Assembly (NCBI RefSeq): GCF_965237655.1
Contig: NZ_CBDEGB010000002.1
Location: 1,240,001 to 1,304,000, forward strand
Source: Poriferisodalis sp965237655
GTDB lineage: Bacteria > Actinomycetota > Acidimicrobiia > Acidimicrobiales > Poriferisodalaceae
Length of the DNA stretch: 64,000 nucleotides
Direction: 5' to 3'
Part shown: one piece after another, positions 27,030 to 35,836 of the stretch
Position numbering within the stretch: position 1 is the stretch's first letter
How the letters are laid out: each line of letters begins with the position of its first letter
Notes under the pieces: model-generated
Databases searched by the model: none
Seen by the model: the letters and a program-made list of their open reading frames with translations, nothing else
What the model was told of the DNA's origin: nothing
Translations under genes and position numbers: made by a program

Positions 27030-27060
27030 TCGAGACCTTCATGGTTAGACCACATGGGTC

Positions 27061-27690
27061 GTGATCGACGATTCCTCTCATTGTCGTGAAGTCATCTGCA
27101 TGCTGAGATGGGATGACGCCGATCCTCAGCAGTGGCAAGTCGAGTATCAGGTCGACAACGGCCGAGTTGATGAAGCTCTTCTGGGCTCCCTCGGCAAGCC
27201 TTTGGTTTTCATCGAGGCCAAGAAGCAGGGCAATCTCAGCGTCAAGGCAGAGGACTTCCTGCGCAAGTACGCGGCTGAACCTACCGGGCCCAGGCCTTCA
27301 GAACCGAAGCTTCCCAAGCCGAACTCGGGGTCGGGCAACCTGCGCGGCTTTCGCATTCGCGGCACTATTCGGCCGGCTCAGAACGGATGGGAGACACTGA
27401 CCTCGCTTGCATCGGTGCTGGAGCAACTCAAGCCGGGATTCCTTAGCGAACTAGCAGCGCATGGATCGCCGAAACGGAAATGGCCTCGTGCCGCGCGGCA
27501 CGATGATCCTCGGCTGCAAGCGGAGTCTGGCAAACCGAACTACCGCCCGGTCGACGGACACACTGAGTGGTTGCTCTTGGTTCATGGGTCAACGGCAGCC
27601 AAGCTCGGATGGATGCGGCAAATGACCGAGATAGCTGGACTCGGATGGGGGAACGACGTCGAAGCGATCTTGGACAGCTCCGACGCGTAG
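27061..27690 (+). CDS. Short HsdR-N-like (PD-(D/E)xK) protein
   Basis: GTG start at 27061. The core QVEYQVDNGRVDEALLGSLGKPLVFIEAKKQGNLSVKAE closely follows the N-terminal nuclease domain of type I restriction subunits (VDYALL...IEAKK), with the D and E-x-K residues in place. The next block of the family (NGVPLLILTDG and the FYL region) is missing. The chain instead continues into a tail with SGKPNYRPVDGHTEWLLLVHGSTAAKLGWMRQM that resembles the C-terminal part of the same standalone proteins. So it is a shortened version, 209 residues. It may be nuclease-active, or a decayed defence gene. Base composition is less GC-rich than its neighbours. Confidence 0.6.
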   Translation: MIDDSSHCREVICMLRWDDADPQQWQVEYQVDNGRVDEALLGSLGKPLVFIEAKKQGNLSVKAEDFLRKYAAEPTGPRPSEPKLPKPNSGSGNLRGFRIRGTIRPAQNGWETLTSLASVLEQLKPGFLSELAAHGSPKRKWPRAARHDDPRLQAESGKPNYRPVDGHTEWLLLVHGSTAAKLGWMRQMTEIAGLGWGNDVEAILDSSDA

Positions 27691-27728
27691 AGCCACTCGG
27701 GTGGCGTGACGTCGACTATTGCGGTCGT

Positions 27729-30092
27729 TCAGCCGGCGACGGGTTCGAGGTTGACGTGGACGTGCTTGTGGTGCGGGGTCAGCGACAGCCAGTCGCGGTC
27801 TTCGATGTCGGTGAGCTCGTTCACCGCCACGCCGTGAATCTTGTGCTCGCCGGTCTCATCGGGGTATTCGGTGCCGAAGCCATGGGGGAGCGTGACATGC
27901 CCGGACATCACGGTGTCGGTGACCTCGGCGGGAGCTTCGGCCTCGCCACGCTTGGAGACGATCCGGATGCGGTCCCCGTCCACGACGCCGAGTGCGGTGG
28001 CGTCGTCGGGGTTGATCCGCAGCGAGCCGGCCTTGTCCTTCTTGCGCCACTCTGGATCGCGGATCACGTCGTTGGCGTTCGACGAACGGCGCTCGCCGGC
28101 TGAGAGCACGAACGGGAACCGGTCGCCGCCGCGGGCAGGCTCCTCGTCGGCCAGTGACCGGTACTCGTCGGCGAGCTCCTCGATGAAGAGATGGATCTTG
28201 CCGTCAGGATGCGCGATGCGGTCCCACGTCTGGGAGTACTCGCTGACGCTGTAGATCATCCCGGAGGGCGAGTTGACCAGCTTGTCGAACAGATTGTTTG
28301 CCAGTTCGAGACCATCGCCGGAGATTCCCGCAGCCCTCACTTCGTCGGGATAGCGCATCGAGGCTTGCATGGCTGCACCGAACATGATCGCGGCTGGTGC
28401 CATGTTGCCCAGTGTCGGCCCCAGGGCGTCGTACAGCACCACTGGCAGCTTCGCGCCGACATCGGGATCGGCTGCTGACGCCTCGCCGAGCGCGGCGATG
28501 AATAATTCGCGGCCTTGCTGCGCAGCATCAGCGAGATCGGTGGTGGCGTTCGGCTTGCCGCCCATGGCCGCCACAAGCCGGCTGTGAATCTCGGCCTCGG
28601 GCAGCGAGTCGCCCAACGGTTCCAAGATGGGGTGGCGCACCTGGAAATAGTTCGCAGGCATCTCGCCGGCAAAGAATGTGGCCTCTGGCTTCTCGTACTG
28701 CGAGGCGGCCGGCAGCACGTAGTCGGCGGCGCGGGCCGTTTCGGTCATAGCCACGTCGATGACCACGAGGCACTCCAGCTTGGCGAAGGCCTCCCGGAAT
28801 CGCTTCGAGTCCGGCAGCGTGTGGAGCGGGTTGGCCGACTCGACGATGATTGCCCGGAACCGGTTCGGGTGGTCGGTGTCGATGGCGTCGGGAATGGCGG
28901 CGCAGGCCATGAGGCCCGACAGCATCGGGCTGCCGGTGACAGGATCGACTTCGCCCTCGCCCGAGTGGCCGCACAACGGTGCGAGGCGCAGCGGAAGGTT
29001 CATACCGCCGGGCTTCGCGAAGTTGCCGGTCACCAGGTAGAGCAGGCGTTGCAGCCAGCTGTTCAGCGTCGAATGGGGTGCCATCTCGATGCCGAGGTCT
29101 TCCTCGGTGGACAGCGAATGGGCATTGCCCATCGTGCGGGCTGCGGCACGCAGTTCCGACTCGTCGATGCCGCACTTGCGAGCGCAGTCGGCAATGTCGG
29201 TGCTCAAGATCAGGTCTCGCAGCTCGTCCCAGCCGGTGCAGTGCTCTGCCAGGAACTTCTCGTCGGTAAGGCCCTCGCTGACCATGATCGCCAGCAGTGC
29301 CGCCAATGCCCACGCATCGGTGCCGGGGCGTGCCCGCAGGTGGTGATCGGCCATCGCAGCCGTCTCTGAGACCCGCGGATCCATCACGATGAGCTTGCGG
29401 ACGTCGTCGTTGCGGATCTTGTTCAGCTCGTTACGCGACTCGGGGAAACCGTGGCTCTGCCAGGGGTTCTTGCCGATGAACACAGCGCAGTCGGTGTGCT
29501 CGAAGTCGCCCATGGCGCCGAGGTTCTGCTTGCCGAACATCTTGCCCTGTGCCCAGAACATGCCGGTTTTTTCTTGAGCGAGCGCATTCGAGCGGTACTT
29601 CACGCCCAGGGTCCCCAGCACGCCGCGGGCATAGGCACCGGGAAAGTGGTTGCCCTGCCCGCCGCCGCCGTAGTAGAGGATCTTGTCGCCGCCGACCGAG
29701 TCGCGGATGCCGGTGAGCCGCTCGGCCACCTCGGCGATGGCGACGTCCCACGAGACCTCCTCGAACGTCCCGTCGTCCCGCCGGCGCAGCGGAGTGGTGA
29801 GACGATCGCGGCCGTTCTGGTAGTAGTCGATGCGCAGGGCCTTCTCGCACGTATAGCCCTTCGAAGCGGGGTGTTCCTTGTCGCCTCGCACGCGTGTGAT
29901 CTTGCGGCCGTCGAGACGAACCTCGATGCCGCAATTGTTCGAGCACAGGATGCAAGCGGTCTTGTGCCAGACCTTGGTGGGGTCCTCTGCGCCGTTGGAC
30001 TTTGGTTCGGGGGCGGTCGCTGTCGAGGCTGGAGCATCCTTGCCGGCGCGGCTGGCGCGAAGCGCTGCAAGACGGGCTTGGGCATCGGACAT
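27729..30092 (-). CDS. Molybdopterin-dependent oxidoreductase (formate dehydrogenase / nitrate reductase family)
   Basis: A 787-residue DMSO-reductase-family protein. Near the N-terminus KTACILCSNNCGIEV and later YTCEKALR give the four Cys of a [4Fe-4S] cluster. Next come GDKILYYGGGGQGN, HTDCAVFIGKNPWQSHGFPE and the C-terminal molybdopterin-binding domain (LRINPDDATALGVVDGDRIRI, GHVTLPHGFGTEYPD). No Sec codon occurs. ATG 30092 has GAGGGG upstream. The natural substrate and electron partner are not clear; a divergent ferredoxin gene lies 189 bp away. Confidence 0.85.
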   Translation of the reverse strand: MSDAQARLAALRASRAGKDAPASTATAPEPKSNGAEDPTKVWHKTACILCSNNCGIEVRLDGRKITRVRGDKEHPASKGYTCEKALRIDYYQNGRDRLTTPLRRRDDGTFEEVSWDVAIAEVAERLTGIRDSVGGDKILYYGGGGQGNHFPGAYARGVLGTLGVKYRSNALAQEKTGMFWAQGKMFGKQNLGAMGDFEHTDCAVFIGKNPWQSHGFPESRNELNKIRNDDVRKLIVMDPRVSETAAMADHHLRARPGTDAWALAALLAIMVSEGLTDEKFLAEHCTGWDELRDLILSTDIADCARKCGIDESELRAAARTMGNAHSLSTEEDLGIEMAPHSTLNSWLQRLLYLVTGNFAKPGGMNLPLRLAPLCGHSGEGEVDPVTGSPMLSGLMACAAIPDAIDTDHPNRFRAIIVESANPLHTLPDSKRFREAFAKLECLVVIDVAMTETARAADYVLPAASQYEKPEATFFAGEMPANYFQVRHPILEPLGDSLPEAEIHSRLVAAMGGKPNATTDLADAAQQGRELFIAALGEASAADPDVGAKLPVVLYDALGPTLGNMAPAAIMFGAAMQASMRYPDEVRAAGISGDGLELANNLFDKLVNSPSGMIYSVSEYSQTWDRIAHPDGKIHLFIEELADEYRSLADEEPARGGDRFPFVLSAGERRSSNANDVIRDPEWRKKDKAGSLRINPDDATALGVVDGDRIRIVSKRGEAEAPAEVTDTVMSGHVTLPHGFGTEYPDETGEHKIHGVAVNELTDIEDRDWLSLTPHHKHVHVNLEPVAG

Positions 30093-30281
30093 GGCATCCC
30101 CTCAAGGTGCGGAGGCGTGGACATCGCAAGGCTACGGGACCGTTATTGCCGTTGCCGGAACCGACTCGCGCGCCCACCGCAAGCGGGACGTGGCTGGCGG
30201 CCCGCTAACTTCGGACCTGCTGGGTTGACGCAACCGGCCTCATTGACAGCTGGCCTCAGAGGCTCGCAGGGAGGATTGCTC

Positions 30282-30476
30282 GTGCGGATCAGCGTGGATG
30301 ACGACAAGTGTCAGGGCCACAACCGCTGCTACTCGCTGGCGCCGGAACTGTTCGACGTGGACGACTACGGCTATGCCACCGCAGCTGGTGATGGCGAAGT
30401 ACCTGCAGGCCTGGAAGACAAGGCCCGACTGGCCGCTGCGAACTGCCCCGAGTACGCCGTCATCATTGAGGAATAG
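30282..30476 (+). CDS. Small single-cluster ferredoxin
   Basis: A 64-residue electron carrier beginning VRISVDDDKCQGHNRCYSLAPELFDVDDYGYA and ending AANCPEYAVIIEE. The pattern is C-x2-H-x2-C then CP: the residue that is usually the second Cys is His, as in the His-type ferredoxins that mycobacteria pair with cytochromes P450. GTG 30282 has GGGAGGA six bases upstream. No P450 gene is in the window; the molybdopterin enzyme is transcribed divergently. Confidence 0.88.
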   Translation: MRISVDDDKCQGHNRCYSLAPELFDVDDYGYATAAGDGEVPAGLEDKARLAAANCPEYAVIIEE

Positions 30477-30487
30477 CGCCCCCGAAT

Positions 30488-30541
30488 TGCCGCTGGCGGC
30501 TTGACGCCGACCGCTGGCGGAGCGGGGCCAGGCCAGCGTCA
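30488..30541. terminator. Inverted repeats between convergent genes
   Basis: The 66-bp gap between the ferredoxin and BKACE genes holds GCCGC-TG-GCGGC, a second copy of CCGCTGGCGG, and GCTGGC...GCCAGC. These GC-rich stems could end transcription from both sides. Confidence 0.4.
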
Positions 30542-30542
30542 G

Positions 30543-31430
30543 TCAGTGGCGCTTCAGCTCGAGATTGTCGCGGGCCTCTTCGGGACCGATCACCCGGTAG
30601 TTCATCGCTTCGAGGATTTGCTTTGCCCGCGCGGTCAGGTCGGCGTTCGTGGCAAGCTGGCCGCGGTCGAGGTACAGGTTGTCTTCGAGGCCTACCCGCG
30701 CGTTGCCGCCGGCAACGGCCGCAAGCGCAACGTAGGGCAGCTGGTCGCGTCCCAACGCAAACGCCGAGAACGTCCAGTCATCCGGCACGTTGTTGACCAT
30801 CGCCATGAACGTGTTCAGGTCCGGCGGGGCGCCCCACCGAATGCCCATGCACAGCTGCACCATGACCGGGGCCTCGATGACACCAGCCTCCACAAGCGAC
30901 CTGGCCTCCCAGAGCTGACCCGTGTCAAAGGCCTCGATCTCGGGGCGCACGCCCAAGGCTTGGATCTGGCGGGCCATCTCCATGAGCGTGTCGTGGGTGT
31001 TGGTGGCCACGTAGTTGCCCTCGCCGAAGTTCATCGTTCCGCAGTCAAGCGTGCAGATCTCCGGCAGCAGCTCGCGCACGTGAGCCAGCCGCTCGGTGGC
31101 GCCCGCCATGTCAGATCGCAGCGGATCGGGAGGCAGCGGCTGCTCCACTGAGCCAATCACGAAGTCGCCACCCATGCCCGCCGTGAGGTTCAACACGACG
31201 TCGGTGCTCGATGCACGGACTCGCTCCACCACTTCGCGGTAGCAGTCCACGTCGCGCCCGGCGTCACCCGTTATGGGATCACGCACGTGGATGTGACAGA
31301 TCGCAGCACCCGCCTGGGCGGCTTCGATGACGTTCTGGGCTATATCGGCCGGCTTGTACGGCACCTTGTCGGACTTGTCGACGGTGTCGGCGGCGCCAGT
31401 GACGGCGCACGTAATGAAGACGTCAGGCAT
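30543..31430 (-). CDS. Beta-keto acid cleavage enzyme (BKACE, DUF849)
   Basis: Zinc enzyme that cleaves a beta-keto acid with acetyl-CoA, giving acetoacetate and an acyl-CoA. The zinc motif HIHVRD is in the N-terminal half; VLNLTAGMGGDF, TLDCGTMNFGE, IEAFDTGQLW and the glycine-rich GGNARVGLEDNLYLDRGQLATNADL complete the family pattern. The 295 residues have the normal length; ATG 31430. The substrate depends on a few pocket residues and is not predicted. A role with the neighbouring acyl-CoA genes is inference. Confidence 0.92.
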   Translation of the reverse strand: MPDVFITCAVTGAADTVDKSDKVPYKPADIAQNVIEAAQAGAAICHIHVRDPITGDAGRDVDCYREVVERVRASSTDVVLNLTAGMGGDFVIGSVEQPLPPDPLRSDMAGATERLAHVRELLPEICTLDCGTMNFGEGNYVATNTHDTLMEMARQIQALGVRPEIEAFDTGQLWEARSLVEAGVIEAPVMVQLCMGIRWGAPPDLNTFMAMVNNVPDDWTFSAFALGRDQLPYVALAAVAGGNARVGLEDNLYLDRGQLATNADLTARAKQILEAMNYRVIGPEEARDNLELKRH

Positions 31431-31492
31431 GAGCAGCAGCCTTTCTGCGAGCGCATCGCAGCTTCGTTATTTCGCAGATTGTCGCACAGTGT

Positions 31493-33931
31493 TCAGATTC
31501 CTTCGGCCGCTGCGAGCCCTTCGGGATCGATCTCTTGGCCGGCTTCCATCGCGGCGAAGATCGCTGGAGGCTCCCGCCACGGATCTGCCGGGTTGCCCGC
31601 CCTGGCCGCGGCAATCGCGTCCCACACGCGCTGGGGGCTCATCGGCATGTCGATGTGTCGCACCCCGAAGTGCGCCACTGCGTCGATGACGGCGTTCTGC
31701 AGCGCCGGTGTAGATCCGATCGTGCTGGCCTCGCCGATGCCCTTGGCGCCCAGCGGGTTGAGCGGCGAGGGCGTCACCGTGTTGTGGACTTCGAAGCTCG
31801 GAAACTCCGCAGCGGACGGGAACAGGTAGGTCATGAGGGTGCCTGTCTGGGGGTTCCCATCGGTGTCGTAGATGACTTCCTCGTACAGCGTCTGCCCAGC
31901 GCCTTGGGCGATGCCACCGTGCTGCTGGCCCGCGAACAGAAGCGGATTGATGACGGTGCCCGCGTCGTCGACGGCGATGTGGCGCAGGTAGTGGACCTCG
32001 CCGGTGTCGGTGTCGACCTCCACGACGGCAATGTGAGCCCCGAAGGGGAAGCTGGCTTCTCCCTGGTCGAAATCGAGCTGTGCGGCGAGCCCCGGGTCGA
32101 TGGGCTCGCCCCGCTCGGCCGCCGTGGTCTCGGCCGCGGTGGGTTCGCCCAGCAGGTCGTCGGGTGCGCTGTCCACCGCAACGGCGAGCGCTGCCCAGCC
32201 CACCGAGCGTGCCGGGACGCCCGCCACGCTGAAGGTGCCCTCCTCGGTGTCGAGCACGATGTCGTCGACGCTGGCCTCGAGCAGGTGTGCTGCCAGTCGC
32301 TGCGCCCGTTCGACGAGCACATCGGTGGCATTGGACACGGCCGAACCGCCGACCTGAACCGAACGCGATCCGCCGGTGCCGCCGCCGCGGGGCACCAAGT
32401 CGGTATCGGACTGGACGAACCCGATGCGCTCAAGGTCGATGCCGGTACGAGCGGAGACGATCTGGGCGAACGTCGTCTGGTGACCCTGGCCGTGGGAGCT
32501 GGTGCCGACGCGGATCGTGGCACCACCGTCGGGCTCGATGCGCACTGCGGCGAACTCGCTGGTCAGCCCGCCGGCTGTGATCTCCACGAAGCTGGCGATG
32601 CCGATGCCAAGCTGGCGCACGTCGCCGCGCTCACGACGCCGTGCCTGTTCGGCCCGCAACTCGTCGTAGCCGGCCAGCTCGACGGCACGCCGCAAGGGCA
32701 AGGCGTAGTCGCCGCTGTCGTAGGTGACCCCGGTGAGCGTGTCGAACGGGAAGGCGTCGGGCGAGATGAAGTTCCGCAGTCGGATCTCGATGGGATCGAT
32801 GCCGGTCTCGATGGCGGCCTGATCGACGAGTCGCTCGAGCAGGGCGGCCGCTTCGGGCCGTCCGGCGCCCCGGTACGCGCCGGTCGGCGTCGTATTCGTT
32901 ACTGCCGTCACGACGTCGAAGCGGATGGCCGGAAATGCGTAGGTGCCATTCGACATCCGCTTGGTGCCCGCTGGCAGCATCGTGCCGATGTTGGGGTAAG
33001 CGCCGGTGTCGCCCACCAGCCGGACCCGGAGCCCGGTGAAAGTGCCGTCGTCGCGCACGCCCAGCTCGGCGTACTGCACCTGAGCACGGCTGTGCGCCAG
33101 CGTGGTCATGTCCTCGCTGCGTCCCGGCGTCCAGGTGACCGGGCGGCCCAGCCGATCCGCCAGCGCTGCCACCACCGTGTGCTCGTGGTAGAGGCCGGCC
33201 TTGGCGCCGAAGCCGCCGCCGACATGGGGGGCGATGACGCGCAGCCGCGGCGGCTCCCATCCGAGCGCGCCGGCAAGCTGCATCTTGGTGAGGTGAGGCA
33301 TCTGCGTCGCGCAGTACACAGTCATGCGACCGTCATCGCCCGGCACGGCGGCGCACGAGTTCGGCTCCAACGGAACCGCCGCCAGTTTCTGGTTCACGTA
33401 GCGGCCCCGGACAACGTGGGATGCCCCGTCGAGCGGATCGATGCCAGGCGGGTCGATGATCTCGGTGGCGACGTTGTTCGGCCGCTCGTCGAAGAGTGCC
33501 GGAGCGCCGGGAGCAAGCGCTGCCTCGGCGTCTGCGGCTGCGGGCAGCGGCTCGTAGTCGACCGCAACGAGCTCGGCTGCATCGGTGGCTTCGGCGAGGG
33601 ACTCGGCCACGACGACGGCCACCGCTTCGCCCACGAAACGCACCTTGCCGGTCGCCAACGGGGGGCGGGCGAACTCGTCGGCAACCTTCACGAAGCCGTG
33701 GTGGGGGGCAACGCCCAGCTCCGCCTCGGTAAACACTGCAACGACCCCTGGTGCGGTTTCAGCCTCGCTGGCATCGATGTCGCCGATGTGCGCGTGTGCG
33801 ACGGGGGAGCGGACCAATACCGCATGGCACATGCCGTTGGCGGTGTGGTCATAGACGTAGCGCCCGCCGATCGTGAGCAGCTCAGGGTCTTCGGTTCGTC
33901 GAACTTCGTTGCCCAGGATCGATCCAGCCAT
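31493..33931 (-). CDS. Xanthine/CO dehydrogenase-type molybdenum-binding large subunit (form II CoxL-like)
   Basis: An 812-residue Mo-hydroxylase large subunit beginning MAGSILGNEVRRTEDPELLTIGGRYVYD. It has GEAVAVVVAESLAEA, HVGGGFGAKAGLY, TPTGAYRGAGRPEAAALLERLVDQAA, GQGHQTTFAQIVS and GIGEASTIGS. The loop that is AYRCSFR in true CO dehydrogenase is AYRGAGR here, so CO oxidation is unlikely; an aldehyde, purine or other heterocycle is more probable. No FAD or 2Fe-2S subunit gene is adjacent. ATG 33931 is chosen because the conserved N-terminus starts there. Confidence 0.9.
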   Translation of the reverse strand: MAGSILGNEVRRTEDPELLTIGGRYVYDHTANGMCHAVLVRSPVAHAHIGDIDASEAETAPGVVAVFTEAELGVAPHHGFVKVADEFARPPLATGKVRFVGEAVAVVVAESLAEATDAAELVAVDYEPLPAAADAEAALAPGAPALFDERPNNVATEIIDPPGIDPLDGASHVVRGRYVNQKLAAVPLEPNSCAAVPGDDGRMTVYCATQMPHLTKMQLAGALGWEPPRLRVIAPHVGGGFGAKAGLYHEHTVVAALADRLGRPVTWTPGRSEDMTTLAHSRAQVQYAELGVRDDGTFTGLRVRLVGDTGAYPNIGTMLPAGTKRMSNGTYAFPAIRFDVVTAVTNTTPTGAYRGAGRPEAAALLERLVDQAAIETGIDPIEIRLRNFISPDAFPFDTLTGVTYDSGDYALPLRRAVELAGYDELRAEQARRRERGDVRQLGIGIASFVEITAGGLTSEFAAVRIEPDGGATIRVGTSSHGQGHQTTFAQIVSARTGIDLERIGFVQSDTDLVPRGGGTGGSRSVQVGGSAVSNATDVLVERAQRLAAHLLEASVDDIVLDTEEGTFSVAGVPARSVGWAALAVAVDSAPDDLLGEPTAAETTAAERGEPIDPGLAAQLDFDQGEASFPFGAHIAVVEVDTDTGEVHYLRHIAVDDAGTVINPLLFAGQQHGGIAQGAGQTLYEEVIYDTDGNPQTGTLMTYLFPSAAEFPSFEVHNTVTPSPLNPLGAKGIGEASTIGSTPALQNAVIDAVAHFGVRHIDMPMSPQRVWDAIAAARAGNPADPWREPPAIFAAMEAGQEIDPEGLAAAEGI

Positions 33932-33996
33932 GGGCGGCGAGGCTAGCCACCACCTCGCAAGCCTGGCCGGGATCTCTAGCTCGTTACGCTGCCGCG

Positions 33997-34806
33997 GTGA
34001 CCAGCGGCGACGTGTACACCCACGGCCACCAGCCCGCTGTCGTGGCCCAGCATGCACGGCGGACCGCGGAGGACTGCGCGGCGTTCGCACGCCACGTCAT
34101 CCATGCAGACTCGCAGGTTCTGGACGTGGGCTGCGGTCCGGCCTCGATCACCGTCGGTCTTGCCCGCTGGGCAGCGCACGGTCACGTCACCGGCGTCGAG
34201 GTAGGCGAGGAGATTCTGGCTACTGCTGCCGAATCGGTCGCCGACGCCGGCATCGGCAATGTGACGCTGACCGAAGCGTCGGTGTACGAGCTGCCGTATG
34301 CCGATGGCACGTTCGATGTGGCCTATGCGCATCAGGTGATGCAGCACCTGTCGGACCCCGTCGCCGCGCTGTCGGAGATGGCGCGGATGGTGCACCCCGG
34401 CGGCTGGGTGGCAGTGCGCGACTCCGACTACTCCACGATGCGGGGCTACCCGTCCAGCACCGAGATCACACGCTGGCGGGAGGTGTACCGGCAAGTCTGC
34501 CGCCACAATGGGGCCGAGCCCGACGCCGGCCGTCATCTGTTTTCGTGGTTCCGTGCCGCAGGCTTGGCGAACGTGCAGATGTCGGCATCGGTGTGGCAGT
34601 TCTGGACCCCTGAGACCCGCCAGAACTGGGGCTACTCGTGGGCTGATCGCTGCCTGCACACCAGCTTCGCCCGCCAGGCCGTCGAATACGGCTATGCGAC
34701 GTCAGACGAGATGGAACAGATCGCCGCCGGCTGGCGAAAGTGGGTGGACGATCCCGACGGCTACTTCCACTTCATTCACTGCGAGGCGCTGGCTCAGGTC
34801 AGCTGA
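33997..34806 (+). CDS. SAM-dependent methyltransferase (class I, Methyltransf_11 type)
   Basis: GTG 33997 begins VTSGDVYTHGHQPAVVAQHARRTAEDCAAF, followed by motif I VLDVGCGPASITVGLAR, post-I VEVGEEIL, motif II FDVAYAHQVMQHLSDP and motif III MVHPGGWVAVRD. The 269-residue size suits small-molecule methyltransferases of the UbiE-like group. The C-terminal half (RHLFSWFRAAGLANVQMSASVWQFWTPE) fits a substrate lid. The substrate is unknown. It is divergent from the Mo-hydroxylase gene. Confidence 0.88.
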   Translation: MTSGDVYTHGHQPAVVAQHARRTAEDCAAFARHVIHADSQVLDVGCGPASITVGLARWAAHGHVTGVEVGEEILATAAESVADAGIGNVTLTEASVYELPYADGTFDVAYAHQVMQHLSDPVAALSEMARMVHPGGWVAVRDSDYSTMRGYPSSTEITRWREVYRQVCRHNGAEPDAGRHLFSWFRAAGLANVQMSASVWQFWTPETRQNWGYSWADRCLHTSFARQAVEYGYATSDEMEQIAAGWRKWVDDPDGYFHFIHCEALAQVS

Positions 34807-34837
34807 CCGAGTCTTTCTCCGCCACCTGCTCACGGAA

Positions 34838-35749
34838 TCAGGCGTCGTGGGCGGGGTCCAGTTCCTGCGCGTAGGGCGGGTCGGCACCCGTGCGGGTGCA
34901 CGTGATGGCGGCAGCTACGGCGGCACGTTCCGCCATAGTTCGCCATTGCCGCAATTCGACAGAGGCGAACGCGGTCCGGTCAACCCTGAGCAGGTTCCAG
35001 AGAGATGCAAGCACCGAGCCCACGAATGAATCGCCGGCGCCGACAGTGTCGACCACTTCGACGGGCAGCGCCGACAGGTCGAGCTCGCCTTCAGCCGTGT
35101 ACACGGTGACGCCCTGGCGGCCGCGGGTGACGATCACCGTTGCGCTTCGACCGGCAAGCAGCTCTGCAGCGCAGTCATCAGTCGCACGACCGGGCCAGAT
35201 CCACGCCAAGTCCTCGTCGGAGGCCCGGTAGAGGTCAGTCACATCCAGCCACCGTTGGTGAAAGTGATCCCAGCGGCCCCGGTCATCGATGATGGCGGGC
35301 CGGACATTGGGATCGAGCGAGACGAGGCCGTCGTGACGCTCGGCGAGCGAGGCAAGCACGTCAGCCGTGCGGCCGCGGAACATGCCCAGCGTGCCTCCGT
35401 GCAGGATGTGCAGGCCGGCGCCTAGCGCGGCCAAGTTCGCTGCTTCGAGCGCCGTGTCGGCTGTGCTGTCGCCTTCGAATTGGAATGACGGGGTTGGCGC
35501 AAGGTTGATGATCGCCCTCGCCGTCGGTTCGGGGCCGCGCTCGCAGCCACGCAGATCGACGCCGTTGTGCTGCAAGTGACTCCAGATGCGCTCGCCTGAT
35601 GCATCGGTGGACACCCGGCCCACGAATGCACTCGGCGCCCCGAGGCGAGCGGCCGCGATCGCTGCGTTCATAGGCCCCCCGCCCGGCACGGAACGGGTGT
35701 CATCTCCGTCGAGGACATCAACCAGCGCCTCGCCACAGCACACGATCAC
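34838..35749 (-). CDS. PfkB-family carbohydrate kinase (fructokinase-like)
   Basis: Ribokinase-fold sugar kinase. VIVCCGEALVDVL opens the protein at GTG 35749, which has GGAGG 8 bases upstream. PGGGPMNAAIAAARLGAP is the sugar-binding N-terminal signature, GVDLRG follows, and VVDTVGAGDSFVGSVLA is the PfkB signature 2 with the catalytic Asp. The length of 303 residues is normal. It probably phosphorylates fructose or a related sugar; no sugar transporter is nearby. Confidence 0.9.
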   Translation of the reverse strand: MIVCCGEALVDVLDGDDTRSVPGGGPMNAAIAAARLGAPSAFVGRVSTDASGERIWSHLQHNGVDLRGCERGPEPTARAIINLAPTPSFQFEGDSTADTALEAANLAALGAGLHILHGGTLGMFRGRTADVLASLAERHDGLVSLDPNVRPAIIDDRGRWDHFHQRWLDVTDLYRASDEDLAWIWPGRATDDCAAELLAGRSATVIVTRGRQGVTVYTAEGELDLSALPVEVVDTVGAGDSFVGSVLASLWNLLRVDRTAFASVELRQWRTMAERAAVAAAITCTRTGADPPYAQELDPAHDA

Positions 35750-35836
35750 TGAGCAGCCTCCATCGCAGCCTTCATCGCAGCAGTCTCGTTTGCGCAAGCA
35801 GTGAAGAGGCGCGGGCTAGCCGCGAGACTGTCCGCC

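Noticed and set aside
27729..30092. Sec codon in the formate-dehydrogenase-like gene
   Set aside because: The whole gene is open without internal TGA.
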